Shown here one piece after another: positions 47,179 through 58,039 of a stretch of 64,000 nt of DNA. Numbering within the stretch: the first letter of the stretch is position 1; the number at the start of each line of letters is the position of its first letter. The stretch is from Floccularia luteovirens (lineage: Eukaryota; Basidiomycota; Agaricomycetes; Agaricales; Squamanitaceae): assembly GCA_009739215.1 (NCBI GenBank), contig VSJF01000007.1, forward strand, positions 806,001-870,000, read 5' to 3'. The notes beneath the pieces are model-generated. The model worked only from the letters and a program-made list of their open reading frames with translations. It did not search any database and had not been told where the DNA came from. The translations under genes were made by a program, and so were the position numbers.

Positions 47179-48333
47179 ATGGCTTTTCCTTTGAGTCTTC
47201 CATCTGCGTCACCCCTTCTCACAGTGACACACCGTTCGTACTTCTTTCAGTTAGACCGCATCCAACATTTCTAATGATAGATATATAAACAGCGAATCCC
47301 ACTCTTTGGATCATTGAGTTGCACAATGGACAAGACAATCGTCTTACTGAGAACTTAGTCGACAACGCTCTTAAACCTGCACTTGATGCGGTTGAAAGAG
47401 ATTGGAGAGAGGGTTGGAGGGCGGCACAGAAGGCGAAAGATAAAGAGGGTGGAAAGGGCGCTTTGATAATCGTAGGAAGGAGGGATCAGGATAAGTTCTT
47501 CAGCAATGGTACGAAACTCTCCTACTCCCTCTCTCATTATGCTCAATCTTTCCGATTGTAGGACTTGACTTTGCAAACTCTTCGCAGAATGCAAACTTCT
47601 TCCCAGGTAAGTTGACCTATTCATCTGGCATACTATAACTAACAACTCTTGAAACAGTCACATTCAATCCCTTGCTCGAACGTATACTATTGCTCCCCAG
47701 TAAGTCGGCATGTTATATTTGATGTCTATGGGCATATAATGTAACACGATTCTGGCAGTCCCAACGATTGCCGCTGTCAATGGCCATTGCTTTGCTGGTG
47801 GTTTTATACTCTCTTTAGCATGCGACTATCGTGTAATGACAGATGGAAGCAAACGAAATGCTTGGGTGTGCATGAACGAGGCATGTACATGGCTATTATC
47901 ATCTTTTTCCAAACTACTTATATCTAGAAAACCATCAGGTTCATTTTGGTGCCATCTGGCCTTTGTCGTTTGCAAGTCTTCTGCGAGCGAAAGTAGGAGA
48001 CCTCCGTATACAACGCAAAGTTGCTTTGGAAGGACACCGTTTCACCCCGCCTGAAGCCCTTGCCAGTGGACTTGTTGATCACATTGTAGCGGGAGGTACT
48101 AAGGAGGTCCTAGCGAAAGCCGAAGAAGTAGCCGCATCTATTGGTGGCAATTCAAAGGCTGGTGTATGGGGAATGATTAAGGTTTGTAATAACCAGTTGT
48201 ACCCCATTTACTGTATACTGATTATAACTGCAACCAGGCTGATTTGTACCGTGATACAGTAAAAGATATCAGAAAGGAGGTAAGGATAACGAATGCATTC
48301 ATCGGCGATGCTGCCGCCAAAGCGAGGTTGTAA
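47179..48333 (+). CDS. Enoyl-CoA hydratase/isomerase, probably peroxisomal (Eci1-like)
   Basis: Crotonase-fold enzyme, likely a delta3,delta2-enoyl-CoA isomerase for unsaturated fatty acid beta-oxidation. ATG at 47179 (MAFPLSLPSASPLLTVTH); an intron with donor GTTCGT leads to PNPTLWIIELHNGQDNRLTE NLVDNAL, then ALIIVGRRDQDKFFSNGLDF, the oxyanion-hole segment PTIAAVNGHCFAGGFILSLA CDYRVM, and EVHFGAIWPLSFASLLRAKV. The last intron before EVHFG is GC-AG (47881-47938, GAG/GCATGT..ATCAG). The C-terminus is AAAKARL; Ala-Arg-Leu fits the PTS1 peroxisomal consensus. The catalytic acid cannot be assigned with certainty. Length about 270 residues, normal for the family. Confidence 0.88.
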
Positions 48334-48628
48334 CCAGATAACCAAATGATGGTGTAAAAGTTGTAACAGATTATATAAATATTTTAGCCCCAGGATATGC
48401 CCTCATTTGGAAGGGAAATAACCAAACTAAGAGAACAACACTATAAAGTACTTCGAAGAATAGAAATATCAACCAATTGATTGATTATCCAATCCCGAAT
48501 TATTTCAATTTATCACATTTCCACCGCTCCACGTTGCCATCGTTCGTCGTCCTGCACTGTTCCGAACGAGTCTCCCACCTTCCTTTGTTTCCATCACTCT
48601 CTTTTCCAATCTCTTTTTTTTGGCCAGT

Positions 48629-50570
48629 ATGTTACTTGAGTTAGCAATACTGGTCTCGTACCTGTTGGTACAATCATGCTGGAGCAATGCTCTAGCGCTA
48701 TCAATCCCGAAAAGATCTGTTGTTCTGAACTCAAGCTCTTTATCAGTCCCTATAGTGCCAGTATACAATGATACAAATGTGGCCGGCATTCATCCATCTA
48801 TTGTGCGATATTCGGTTCACGAATTGGCAGAGTTTACTCATGTGATTCCATGCGCAGATTCAGCAACAACATGCAAATCGCGGGATTGCACGCTTAGCGC
48901 GTATGAAAGGGCTTCAAGCGCCCTCAGATGAGATCCTTCTATCAAATATCTATCAACGTGTGCTGCGGCTACCACCTCAAGCTCAGCTACGCCATAATAT
49001 AACGAAGATAAAAGAGCTCCTGGGGGAGATAACACGTAATGCGAGACGGGCCACGCATAAAACACGAGATGCACACGATTCAGAACCCGCTCATTCGATA
49101 GGCTTGGATGCAGAGTAAACCTTTATTGATTCATCGCTTGGAAGATATGATCCTGACTGCCCTTTTCTCCAGACCACATGACGTTGGGTGTAAGAATGAT
49201 TATTTTGTTGCAACATTATGAGTTGCTTATCTTATCGTGTAAACAGATGTAGGAACAGTGCAGATGGGGACTCCCCCCAGAAAAATTCGCCTCCTTATGG
49301 ACTCTGGATCTGCAGACCTGTGGGTTGGTGCAGAGGGCTGTCAAGGAGATAATGGGGGTGGTTGTGTAAATACACTCTCATTTAAATCTTAACAGTGTAT
49401 TAATGTTGTTCCATTGATAGGGAAACCATAACTTTATAGGCTCAAATTCCAGCTCGTCATTCAATGACACTGGAAAGACATGGCAGATTTCATATAGAAC
49501 GGGAACAGTCTCTGGCCATATAGTCGAGGACAACATCATGTTTGCTGACCTTGCCTTCCAAGCGTTTAAGTTTGGCGTAGCCCTGACAGAAAGCAGCGAT
49601 TTTACAGGGTAAGTGCAACGACTTATTTATTTGGACCCGAGAAAGCTCAACTCAATGTAAACATAGAGATGATATACCATTCGATGGTCTTGCAGGGTTT
49701 GCCAAATCTGTAAGTGCACTCATTTCTTTATTCCGGCTAATCACTGATGAGATTTACGCAAGGTGATCTCGCAACAAGGTACCACCACTCTTGTGGAAAC
49801 GCTACAGAATGCCGGACTCATCAAGGAGGCCATCACTTCATATAAAATCCCGCGGTCTGCTGATGGCAAGAATGATGGAGAAATTACGCTGGGTGCGTTG
49901 GATACAAGCAAATACGTGCAAGACACTCTTACGACTGTAAAAAATGTCAACCGGATCGGTTTCTGGGAAGTACCAATTGGAGGGATGACGGTCGGTGGTA
50001 AAGATATGGGGTGGTTAAATAGGACTGCAATATTAGATACAGGAACTGTGAGTTATATGTCCCAGCTGTTTGTGTACTTGTTGTTGAGCATGATCTTGCC
50101 AGGCGCTTATTGTCGCTCCGGCAGCGGTGAGCTTGAATTTCTATTGATATGCCGTGGAGTCAAGTTTAATGTAAACCGCTTACATATAGGAGATTGAAGC
50201 TATTCATAATAACATTCCGGGTGCAAAATCCGATGGAATGGGGTGGACTGTTCCATGCCTCACAAACACAAGTATCAGTGTGACGATTGGAAACCAGGAG
50301 TTCCTCTTCGACCCGCGAGACATTGCATTCCAACCCGTAGATGAAAATGACCCTACTGGTGACTGTACTTCCGGATTTACTGAAGGAAACGTCAGTATCT
50401 TCGGCTTGGATAATGAGTGGCTTGTAAGTGATGTTCATATTTACCATCTTTCGCTTCAATTTGACAAATCTGATTTGGTTGGCGCATAGTTCGGAGATGT
50501 TTTCTTGAAGAATGCATATTTTAGCACGAATGTAAACACGGACGAAATTTCTTTGGCAAAATTGGCGTAG
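48629..50570 (+). CDS. Secreted pepsin-like aspartic protease (A1 family)
   Basis: Extracellular or vacuolar acid protease. ATG at 48629 gives a signal peptide MLLELAILVSYLLVQSCW; a propeptide includes IQQQHANRGIARLARMKGL, rebuilt by an intron GTGCGA..GCGCAG (about 48802-48856). The first catalytic motif is LLMDSGSADLWVGAEGC (DSGS). Then come GTGKTW..YRTGTVSGHIVED, DDIPFDGLAGFAKSVISQQG, SADGKNDGEITLGALDTSKY and a second motif AILDTGTALIVAPAAEIEAI, rebuilt by two introns. The end is FGDVFLKNAYFSTNVNTDEI SLAKLA, TAG at 50568-50570. Both catalytic Asp are present. Around 49173-49187 a 14-15 base microexon (HMTL) seems needed, and the frame fits only if one C of the CC at 49174-49175 is absent. 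This spot is uncertain. Confidence 0.9.
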
Positions 50571-50824
50571 AGCGAGTTTGAGAGGGGATTTGACTTTTGT
50601 TGTCGTTGTGATATTGCATTGCATTGTCATTAATTTACGGTGTACGCTCGGACTTCTGGACTCTATACAATTGAATTAGAAATGATGCAATATAATATTA
50701 ATTGAACAATTGCGCGGCAGTGTGTTGAGCACAGTGTAAAACTATACAATAATTGACACTCATCAAAATTCCAATTGTGTACATATCAGTCGCAAAGGTA
50801 ATAAAACAGAAATCCAAGGAATTA

Positions 50825-51680
50825 TCATGCACCAACCGCATCCAAAGCAACAATATTGATGATAGGAGGAGGGACTGCTTGCTCGGATTTATCTACACTC
50901 GCTGGAATGACCTTATCCTTCTTCTGTGATGAAGCAGAGTCCTCTTGAGCAGGCGTGGTTTTAGCTTTCTTTCTCTTCTTCAGAAGTGCGGCAGAAACAG
51001 CATTCTTGACACCTTCAGTAAGCTCTCTGCTTTGCTCGAGGTATTCTGAGTCATCTAATCGATGTTTCTTTCCAGTCACTTGAGGTGTGTCGTTTGATGT
51101 GCTTCCAGATGATGAGGACTCGATACCAAGCTTCCGCTCAAGAGCTGCGAGCTTTGCACGTTGAGCCTCTGCCTTTGCTGCAATACGTTCTGGCTCTGAT
51201 TCCAGATACTCCACTAGTCTAAGAAAGTTGACTGTCAGTGAATGTGACTTTGCATGAATAGAGAGTAAGAGCATACTTTTTTGCTTCTTTAATAGTGCTC
51301 AAACGGCGACCAGTTAGATCGCGACAGGAGTCATTATTGCTCGTCTTCTGAGAGCTCATGCGCCCACCTGCGGCGCGCAACTGGCTACCAAATCCACCCT
51401 TGCCGCCGAGAACATATGGAGAGAGGCGTAGAGTGACGAGAGGGGGTTGTGAGTTGTTTTCTGAATCGTGATGGAGGTCAGAGACTACGACATCTGGAGG
51501 TGGGACATGGCCAGAATGAGTGGAGAAGACGAGAGAGTTTGCGAGAGAAAGGGGCAATGCATGGTAACGGGCACTGAGGAGAGGGAAGAGAGCAGAAATG
51601 GGGGTGTCCGAGGGGACAGAGAGCGTGAAGGATGGGAAGGGAGGGAATGAGTCGATGAGAAGAGTCGATGAGGATGCCAT
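50825..51680 (-). CDS. SDE2: Sde2-like protein (ubiquitin-fold, splicing/genome-stability factor)
   Basis: Sde2 is made as a ubiquitin-fold precursor, cleaved after a diglycine, and its C-terminal part then acts in pre-mRNA splicing of selected introns and in genome stability. ATG at 51680 gives [20 protein letters not shown], a ubiquitin-like beta-grasp segment of about 90 residues ([10 protein letters not shown]), then the hallmark processing site [20 protein letters not shown]. The second exon, after an intron near 51210-51285, has [20 protein letters not shown] and a Lys-rich C-terminus ([13 protein letters not shown]), stop at 50825. The GG/KGG site and following [13 protein letters not shown] are the decisive evidence. 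It is divergent from the DUF1295 gene across 121 bp. Confidence 0.88.
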
Positions 51681-51801
51681 GGTCAATTAGTAAAATTCTG
51701 GCAAGAGTCATTGATGTCACCTTGAGTATTTATAAACTCCGCTTCAAACCTAGAGAGAGTAACAGATTTGGTGACCAATGTACACAAGTACTTAACTCAC
51801 A
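51681..51801. promoter_or_regulatory. Short divergent promoter between SDE2 and the DUF1295 gene
   Basis: 121 bp between ATG codons on opposite strands. It includes tatttataaac near 51727-51737, a TATA-like element. Shared use is inferred. Confidence 0.45.
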
Positions 51802-53128
51802 ATGACGTTCCTGGGTGTTCCCCCTGCTCTTGACTGGCCTGTCCAGTTCTGTGCTTTCTCTACTGCAGTCGCATATGTTGTTTCCCTTATCACAAACAAT
51901 GTTTCTCAGGTCGACCGCGTTTGGACTTTCCTTCCTACAATTTACACTGCCTACTTTGCATTGCTTCCCTTGTTCCCATATGAACAATCGTTTCCTCTCG
52001 TCCCATACGCGCCAAAAGCGTTAGGTTGGAAAACTCTGTCAACTTTTAGTCCCAGGGCTTTGTTAATGCTCTCACTTATCGTGATTTGGATGTTTAGGCA
52101 TGTTACCACCATTTGATTATATCCTTTGTCTCAATATCTTCCGCAGATTGTCATATAACACATATCGACGTGGTTTATTCAATCTGTACGTTCTAATTTG
52201 TTGGATAATCTCTTGTTATATTCTCAACAATCCTGGACAGTCATGACGAAGACTACCGCTGGGCCGTCCTACGGAAGAGAGTTCCAACTTGGTTGTTTCA
52301 CATCACCAATCTCACTTTCATTGCTGGAATACAAAATGTGCTTTTGTTACTCCTTGGCTTGCCTGCATACTATGCCTTTGCCCTGCAGCCGCATACGCCA
52401 CTTGAGACATCTGATTTTGCACTTGCCGCACTAGCTCTCGTTATACTTGGTTTCGAATTTACAGCGGACAACCAGCAATATTCATATCACGCATATAAGC
52501 ATGCTTTCCTCGCTAAAAAGGAGGACAAGGCTGTCAAACCCTATAATGCTAAGGAACAATGGCCTGGAGCGCGTCTTGCGTGGACTCCGGACGATGCAAG
52601 AAGAGGCTTTGTTACTAGGGGTCTTTGGCGTTATTCACGTCACCCTAATTTTGCATGTGAACAGAGTTTTTGGGTAAGAGCTGTAACCCTATCATTTCTT
52701 TCTAACTTAATATTTTGCTGCAGTGGATCATTACTCTCTTTCCTCTACTCGCCTCATCCCCACCAAATCTCCCTCTACTTTCCGATTTCCCACCTCTGAA
52801 AACGACTATCACCTCAATAACGACACCATCTCTCTTCATACCATATATAAAGACTCTGAACGCTATAGTCTCACCTAGTGTGCAGTTCCTCCTCCCCTCA
52901 ATTTGTCTTTCCATTCTATTTGTCTCCTCCACTATTTTCACGGAGTCTATCACGTGTGAAAAGTATCCCAAAGTATATCCCGCATACCAAGAGCGTGTGG
53001 GCATGTTCGACTTTGTAACAACCGGTCTAAAATGGTTGAAAACTCGTTTCGTGGGAGCCAAGAGAAGAGAAGAAATTCATCAAAATGTCTGGGGCAATGT
53101 CAGGGAAATAAAACCTAAAAGTGGTTGA
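51802..53128 (+). CDS. DUF1295 / steroid 5-alpha-reductase-like membrane protein
   Basis: Polytopic membrane protein related to steroid and sterol reductases; substrate unknown. ATG at 51802 gives MTFLGVPPALDWPVQFCAFS, then hydrophobic helices (TAVAYVVSLI, FLPTIYTAYFALLPLF, ALLMLSLIVIWMF). A GC-AG intron (52098-52146, AG/GCATGT..CGCAG) leads to RLSYNTYRRGLFNL. Then HDEDYRWAVLRKRVPTWLFH, NLTFIAGIQNVLLLLLGLPA, a segment FEFTADNQQYSYHAYKHAFL and the family signature GLWRYSRHPNFACEQSFW. After an intron come a Pro/Ser/Thr-rich loop, further helices and ESITCEKYPKVYPAYQERVG, ending at TGA 53126-53128. The RHPN motif and the late Y..Y..RVG element mark NADPH-binding DUF1295 reductases. About 385 residues, apparently complete. 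Confidence 0.85.
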
Positions 53129-53359
53129 ATCCAATGCTATTGTAGTTGTCTCAATTGTAAATCATCCGTAGCTTTGTTAATACATCCATTGTGTCGTGTT
53201 TCTTGTAACAGATTATCGTAAACTTTGCACTTGTTGTATTCGAATGCCTTTGGCTTGACTGACAGAATTCTGAACATTGAACTTGAGCTGACCATAACCA
53301 CGATCCGACCTCCGCTACAGGCAGGCAGTCGTTCTCATTTTTGAGCTGTGGGTGCTCCA

Positions 53360-55601
53360 ATGCGCTTATATACGGAGATTACGCGCAGCTATAGGCTGTC
53401 TTCCTCCAAGCGATTTCTCGCCACAGTCTCCGGTAGCAGTCTCCGTCTCCCACAAACATTTATCGAAAAAGTTGTGCAGAAATATGCCGTAGGTCTACCG
53501 GAAGGTAGAGCTGTAAAAGCTGGCGACTATGTTATGATAAAACCTGAGCATGTTATGACTCACGACAATACTGGGCCAGTCATCTCAAAGTGTGCTTTAT
53601 TTTCTTTTCTCCATTTCTATATTTTGCGAAAACTCATGAGAGTTGAATAGATTCAAATCAATAGGCGCGACACGAATATACAACCCCGTGCAGCCTGTTT
53701 TTACACTGGATCATGATGTTCAAAATAGGTCATCGAAGAACCTAGCTAAATATGCTTCCATTGAAGAATTCGCAAGAAACCATGGCGTTGATTTCTATCC
53801 TGCTGGACGAGGTATCGGGCACCAAGTCCTTGTCGAAGAAGGATATGCATTCCCGCATACACTAACTGTTGCCAGTGACAGTCATAGTAACATGTACGGT
53901 GGGGTTGGGTGTGTCGGTACACCAATCGTTCGCACGGATGCTGCAGCGTTATGGGCTACAGGAAAAACCTGGTGGCAGATTCCTCGCATGGTCAAAGTCG
54001 AGCTGAAAGGAAAACTTGCACCGGGAGTAACGGGGAAAGATGTGATTGTAGCTCTCTGTGGTTCTTTCAACAATGACGAAGTGTTGAATGCTGCTCTGGA
54101 GTTTACTGGTGAAGGAGTGAAGGCTTTGTCAGTTGACGACCGCCTTACCATTTCTAATATGACTACGGAGTGGGGTGCACTGGTTGGTGTGTTTCCTGTA
54201 GATGATACACTACTGCAGTGGTACGACTCGGTGCTAGCGAAACTGGAACTACGAACGTTTTCTTCTTCATCAGGTATCCCACCACCACCAGCCCACCCAC
54301 GCATAAACCGTACCCGCTTAGATGCCCTCCGCGCCTCACCTCTGAACTCTGACCCCGATGCCCAGTACTCAACGCATCTCGTCTTTGATTTATCCACTTT
54401 GGTTCCGCACGTTTCCGGGCCAAATAGCGTCAAGATCTCCACCCCACTCCCTACTTTGGAGAAGGACAATATCCAGATACAAAAAGCTTACCTCGTAAGC
54501 TGCACAAACTCGCGTGCCTCTGATATTGCGGCTGCGGCTGCAGTTGTAAAAGGACATAAAGTTGCGCCTGGTGTTGAATTTTACATTGCTGCAGCAAGTT
54601 CTGCTGTGCAACAGGAATCAGAGGCTTCAGGTGATTGGGACGCGCTTATTTCTGCAGGAGCAAAGCCATTGCCAGCTGGATGTGGACCGTGCATAGGGCT
54701 AGGAGTAGGTCTATTGGAGGAAGGACAGACCGGTATCAGTGCCACCAACAGAAACTATAAAGGTAGAATGGGGCACCCAAAGGCACAGGCGTACCTCGCA
54801 AGCCCGGCTGTTGTAGCTGCTAGCGCAATTAAAGGCTACATCTGCGGACCTGCTTCTCTAGACCCCGAAACTCTCCCTCCAGTTGCAGCACCTACTTTCT
54901 CCATCTCCCAAGGTACAGAATCAACGTCAACATCCGCACCTGCCTCGAATGAGCCGCCTCTTCCTGGCTTCCCGACGACATTCTCTGGCCCCCTTCTGTT
55001 CACACCACAGGACAATCTAAATACTGACGGTATATACCCCGGAAAATACACTTATCAAGATGACATTACACTCGAACGCCAGGCAGAAATAGTTATGGAG
55101 AACTACGACCCAGGATTCTCATCTCTCGTAGCCTCTCTCCTAAGAAAGTCACATCGAAACGAGTCAGTTTCAACTAAAACGGGGGTCATTTTGGTTGCAG
55201 GATACAATTTTGGCACAGGTTCCTCTCGTGAACAAGCTGCGACAGCATTAAAAGCCTCTGGAATCCCACTTATCATTGCAGGCTCCTTTGGCGATATTTT
55301 CAAGAGGAACGCGATAAACAATGGTCTGGTTTGCGTTGAGTGTCCAGAACTGGTTAAAGATCTCACAGAAACATATGCGAAAGCTGGGAAGCGTGGTGCA
55401 GGCGGTTTGGATGGGGAACTCACTATTGACAGGGGTCTTCAAGTTACAGTCGGTATGACTGATGGGAAAGTAGTCGTTTCTTCGACTGGATTACCACATA
55501 AAACGTATGCGGTTAAACCAGTCGGGCAGAGTGTACAAGAACTATGGATCTGCGGGGGTTTGGAAGGATATATTTTGAAGGAGATACAAGCCCAAATGTA
55601 A
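53360..55601 (+). CDS. LYS4: Homoaconitase, mitochondrial (lysine biosynthesis)
   Basis: 4Fe-4S hydro-lyase interconverting homoaconitate and homoisocitrate in the alpha-aminoadipate pathway. ATG at 53360 (the upstream in-frame GTG is not needed) gives a basic presequence [20 protein letters not shown]. One intron (about 53591-53650) joins [20 protein letters not shown] to the rest. Core motifs: [40 protein letters not shown], the first cluster cysteine in [20 protein letters not shown], the paired cysteines in [20 protein letters not shown], and the swivel domain [40 protein letters not shown]. All three cluster Cys are present. About 715 residues. The long second exon is uninterrupted, unusual for this window. 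Confidence 0.95.
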
Positions 55602-55683
55602 AAACAAATAGTTCACAAAAAAGTATATGGTTGATAAGAAACAAAAAATTGGGAATGATAACATCGCTACAACCGACCAAAGA

Positions 55684-57536
55684 TCATAATGCAGCATTCC
55701 AAATGCTTCTTCCATTCTCATTAAAGTTTGGAATGTGGGCAGTGGCACGGACAACCGAATCAGGAGCAAACTTCTCTGATAAAACGGCCAATTTTGACTT
55801 GTACTCGTCAATACCAATATATGCACCGCACATCCGTCTCTTGCCATCAAATGAAGAACGTCCGTGAAGAACCCTGTGATTATTTACGACTGGAATATGG
55901 TGCTTCAGTCATTACAGACTGTTAAAGGGTAAAAAATTGACTTACCAACGGCTGTCCCAGGTTGTAGTTGAACCCAATATTCAGAATCTGGACTTGTAAG
56001 ACACCTATTCCACTCTCGTATCGCGTCGTACCTAAAAATTATTATTGATACGTGCACAGTATATTCAAAATTTGAAAGAGAAAGAATACCATTTCTCCAC
56101 GATATCTGGAGCCAGATGGTCCATCACGCTCCTGTCATTATTGTTCCAACGCACCTGGGTGAGCTGGCCAGACAGTGGATCATGCCCAAGGACAGGGTAA
56201 CCATATTGTGGACTTGGGCGGTAAAGAGAAGTTGCTTCACCTGCTGCATGAGCTGGGACTGGAACCTGAGATAGTACTTTATATGCTTCTGGGTGGAGCT
56301 CTTTAAGTATTGATGCGACGTAGAAACCATCGACCAAAAGAGTCGTCCCTCCTGAACCGTCGGTATGTGATAGAAGGTGGAATAGTTGCAGGCCACAAGG
56401 ATCAGTCTGTCAATACATCTTAGTATATATTTTGTAAAACTTAGTAATGTCGCACATAGTATGTGTTATCGGTGTGCGCACCGAGAGCCAAAGTCGTGTA
56501 TGCCGTATCGCCTTTTGAGAGATCCGAAGTGAAGTCCCAGAATTTGCCATCTGTTGTTTCTATTATTATTACAAAGGAAAAGTCAAGAGAATTACCACTG
56601 ACATTGTGTTTCACGAATGAAGCCTATTCGATTGGCTAACACCTCTGTTTCTTCTGGAGTGGCGGGCACACCAGTAATGAATGAAAAGCCAAAATTTTCC
56701 TTTAAATGATGTTCCCTTGTAAGAAACGCTCCGGTCAATGAAGAGAATATGTACAATGTTCGAGATCCATTTGAACAATCCGCGGTCGTCTCCAGACATT
56801 ACTTCCGCATATGTTACAGTTGGCGGTGATTTCTCAATCTTAGAGCCCCATATTATCTTTCTAAAAATGAGTTCAGCATGTTTAGGTAATAATGAGCTTA
56901 GAGGTGCATACTCATGATGTGTATCATTGAATTGGAATGGTGGATCATAAGAATGGGATCGTAACCAAGACCAAGGGTAGAAGGAGATATGTCCTTCCGA
57001 CGATTGCCCTAAGGCATGTGAACAAACATAATAGAATGGGTAGAAAGAACACCCACAGGCTACTTCGAGCCCATCTGTCTTTGCTTCCACGCGAGTGGGC
57101 TTTATATCTTGCGGGATCTTTAGTACATGGGGTAAGTTAGGCGGCCTCTATAGTAAATGAAGCCATACATCGAACGTGTTCAGCAAACGTTGTTTCGTAA
57201 ACGAATGGAAACAGCTGGGGCATCGGCAATGATCCCGCAACCAGATGTGATGACTATAAAATGATGTTGTAGATCAGTACACAGGAGGTATGAGTTACTT
57301 ACAACTTCGACCAAGTTCTCGTATCCCAGCCTATATTAACTTTGTGTTCATCAGCGCTAATCACTGGCAAGTCGATACCCGCTCCCGAAGGATGGCCAGC
57401 TGTTGTTTGTGACGTAGCTTTTGTAGCTGCCGAGGCTAAGGTTCTTGTTGTACCTGATTTCAGAGTACTTGCTAGTTGGGTTTTGGTAAAGCCAGCTCGC
57501 TTATTGTAGGGATGAACGAATGAATGATCGTGTCAT
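55684..57536 (-). CDS. Trimethyllysine dioxygenase (carnitine biosynthesis), 5' end uncertain
   Basis: Fe(II)/2-oxoglutarate dioxygenase hydroxylating N6-trimethyllysine, the first carnitine-synthesis step. Near the N-terminus is AGIDLPVISADEHKVNIGWD, then the PFQFNDTHHEYAPL region. Catalytic core: TYAEVMSGDDRGLFKWISNI, the iron-binding LGAHTDNTYY (HxD) joined to TDPCGLQLFHLLSHTDGSGG and LLVDGFYVASILKELHPEAY, then QVRWNNNDRSVMDHLAPDIV, and the distal iron His in VNNHRVLHGRSSFDGKRRMC. Ends ENGRSIWNAAL, TGA at 55684-55686. The related gamma-butyrobetaine hydroxylase is the alternative; the FHLLSHTDGSGG block favours TMLH. The only plausible ATG (57536, MTRSFIRSS, presequence-like) is one base out of frame with YNKRAGFTKTQLASTLKSG; dropping one base of the CCC at 57509-57511 joins them. 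Confidence 0.86.
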
Positions 57537-58039
57537 TGCACATATAAAAGGTGTCATACCGAAGACAGATACCTCGAGCCAATTTGGCAAATCCTCAGCC
57601 GCCCTGCTGTTGTTTGGTGATGGATATTTGATCTAGAGCATAGCGCTTGGGGAATTCTGAGGCTCTTCCACATATTTTGTGAGGTGATCGACAAACAGTA
57701 GATGTGGCATTCGTCAAATGTTCGTCTACCTGGAGTCGTGACGTCTAAATAAGGTGAACTGAGCTATTTAAGGAACTGTGCATATGCAAAAATTCCAGGC
57801 GCTTAGTTTGTGGTGAAACCGACTGTGAAATGAAGGGAGGTTTATTCAAAGTTGATAACAAAATGTAAAGAGTTCATTGGGTGCTCAGTTGAACCAGCAA
57901 CTATTCAAGTGAAAGAAAACTCGGCATTATTCGGTAACAAATCGGCCGAAGTTACAACTAACCTATTTCAGCATTTCCTGACTCGATCCACAATAAAAAT
58001 TTTGAAGGGTTCAAATCTCTCTCATCCTTTCTATCGACC
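57537..58039. other. Divergent upstream region, TMLH / ILV5
   Basis: Promoters of both genes. A short minus-strand open stretch near 57620-57710 (MPHLLFVDHLTKYVEEPQNS) could be an upstream ORF or first exon of the dioxygenase but ends in a stop after about 26 codons. Nothing else is seen. Confidence 0.4.

Noticed and set aside
53882..54469. Minus-strand 195-codon frame inside homoaconitase
   Set aside because: Antisense to a fully conserved LYS4 exon; its open length follows from LYS4 codon usage.
58000..58020. ggttcaaatct, similar to a tRNA B box
   Set aside because: No matching A box or cloverleaf arms around it; it is in the ILV5 leader.
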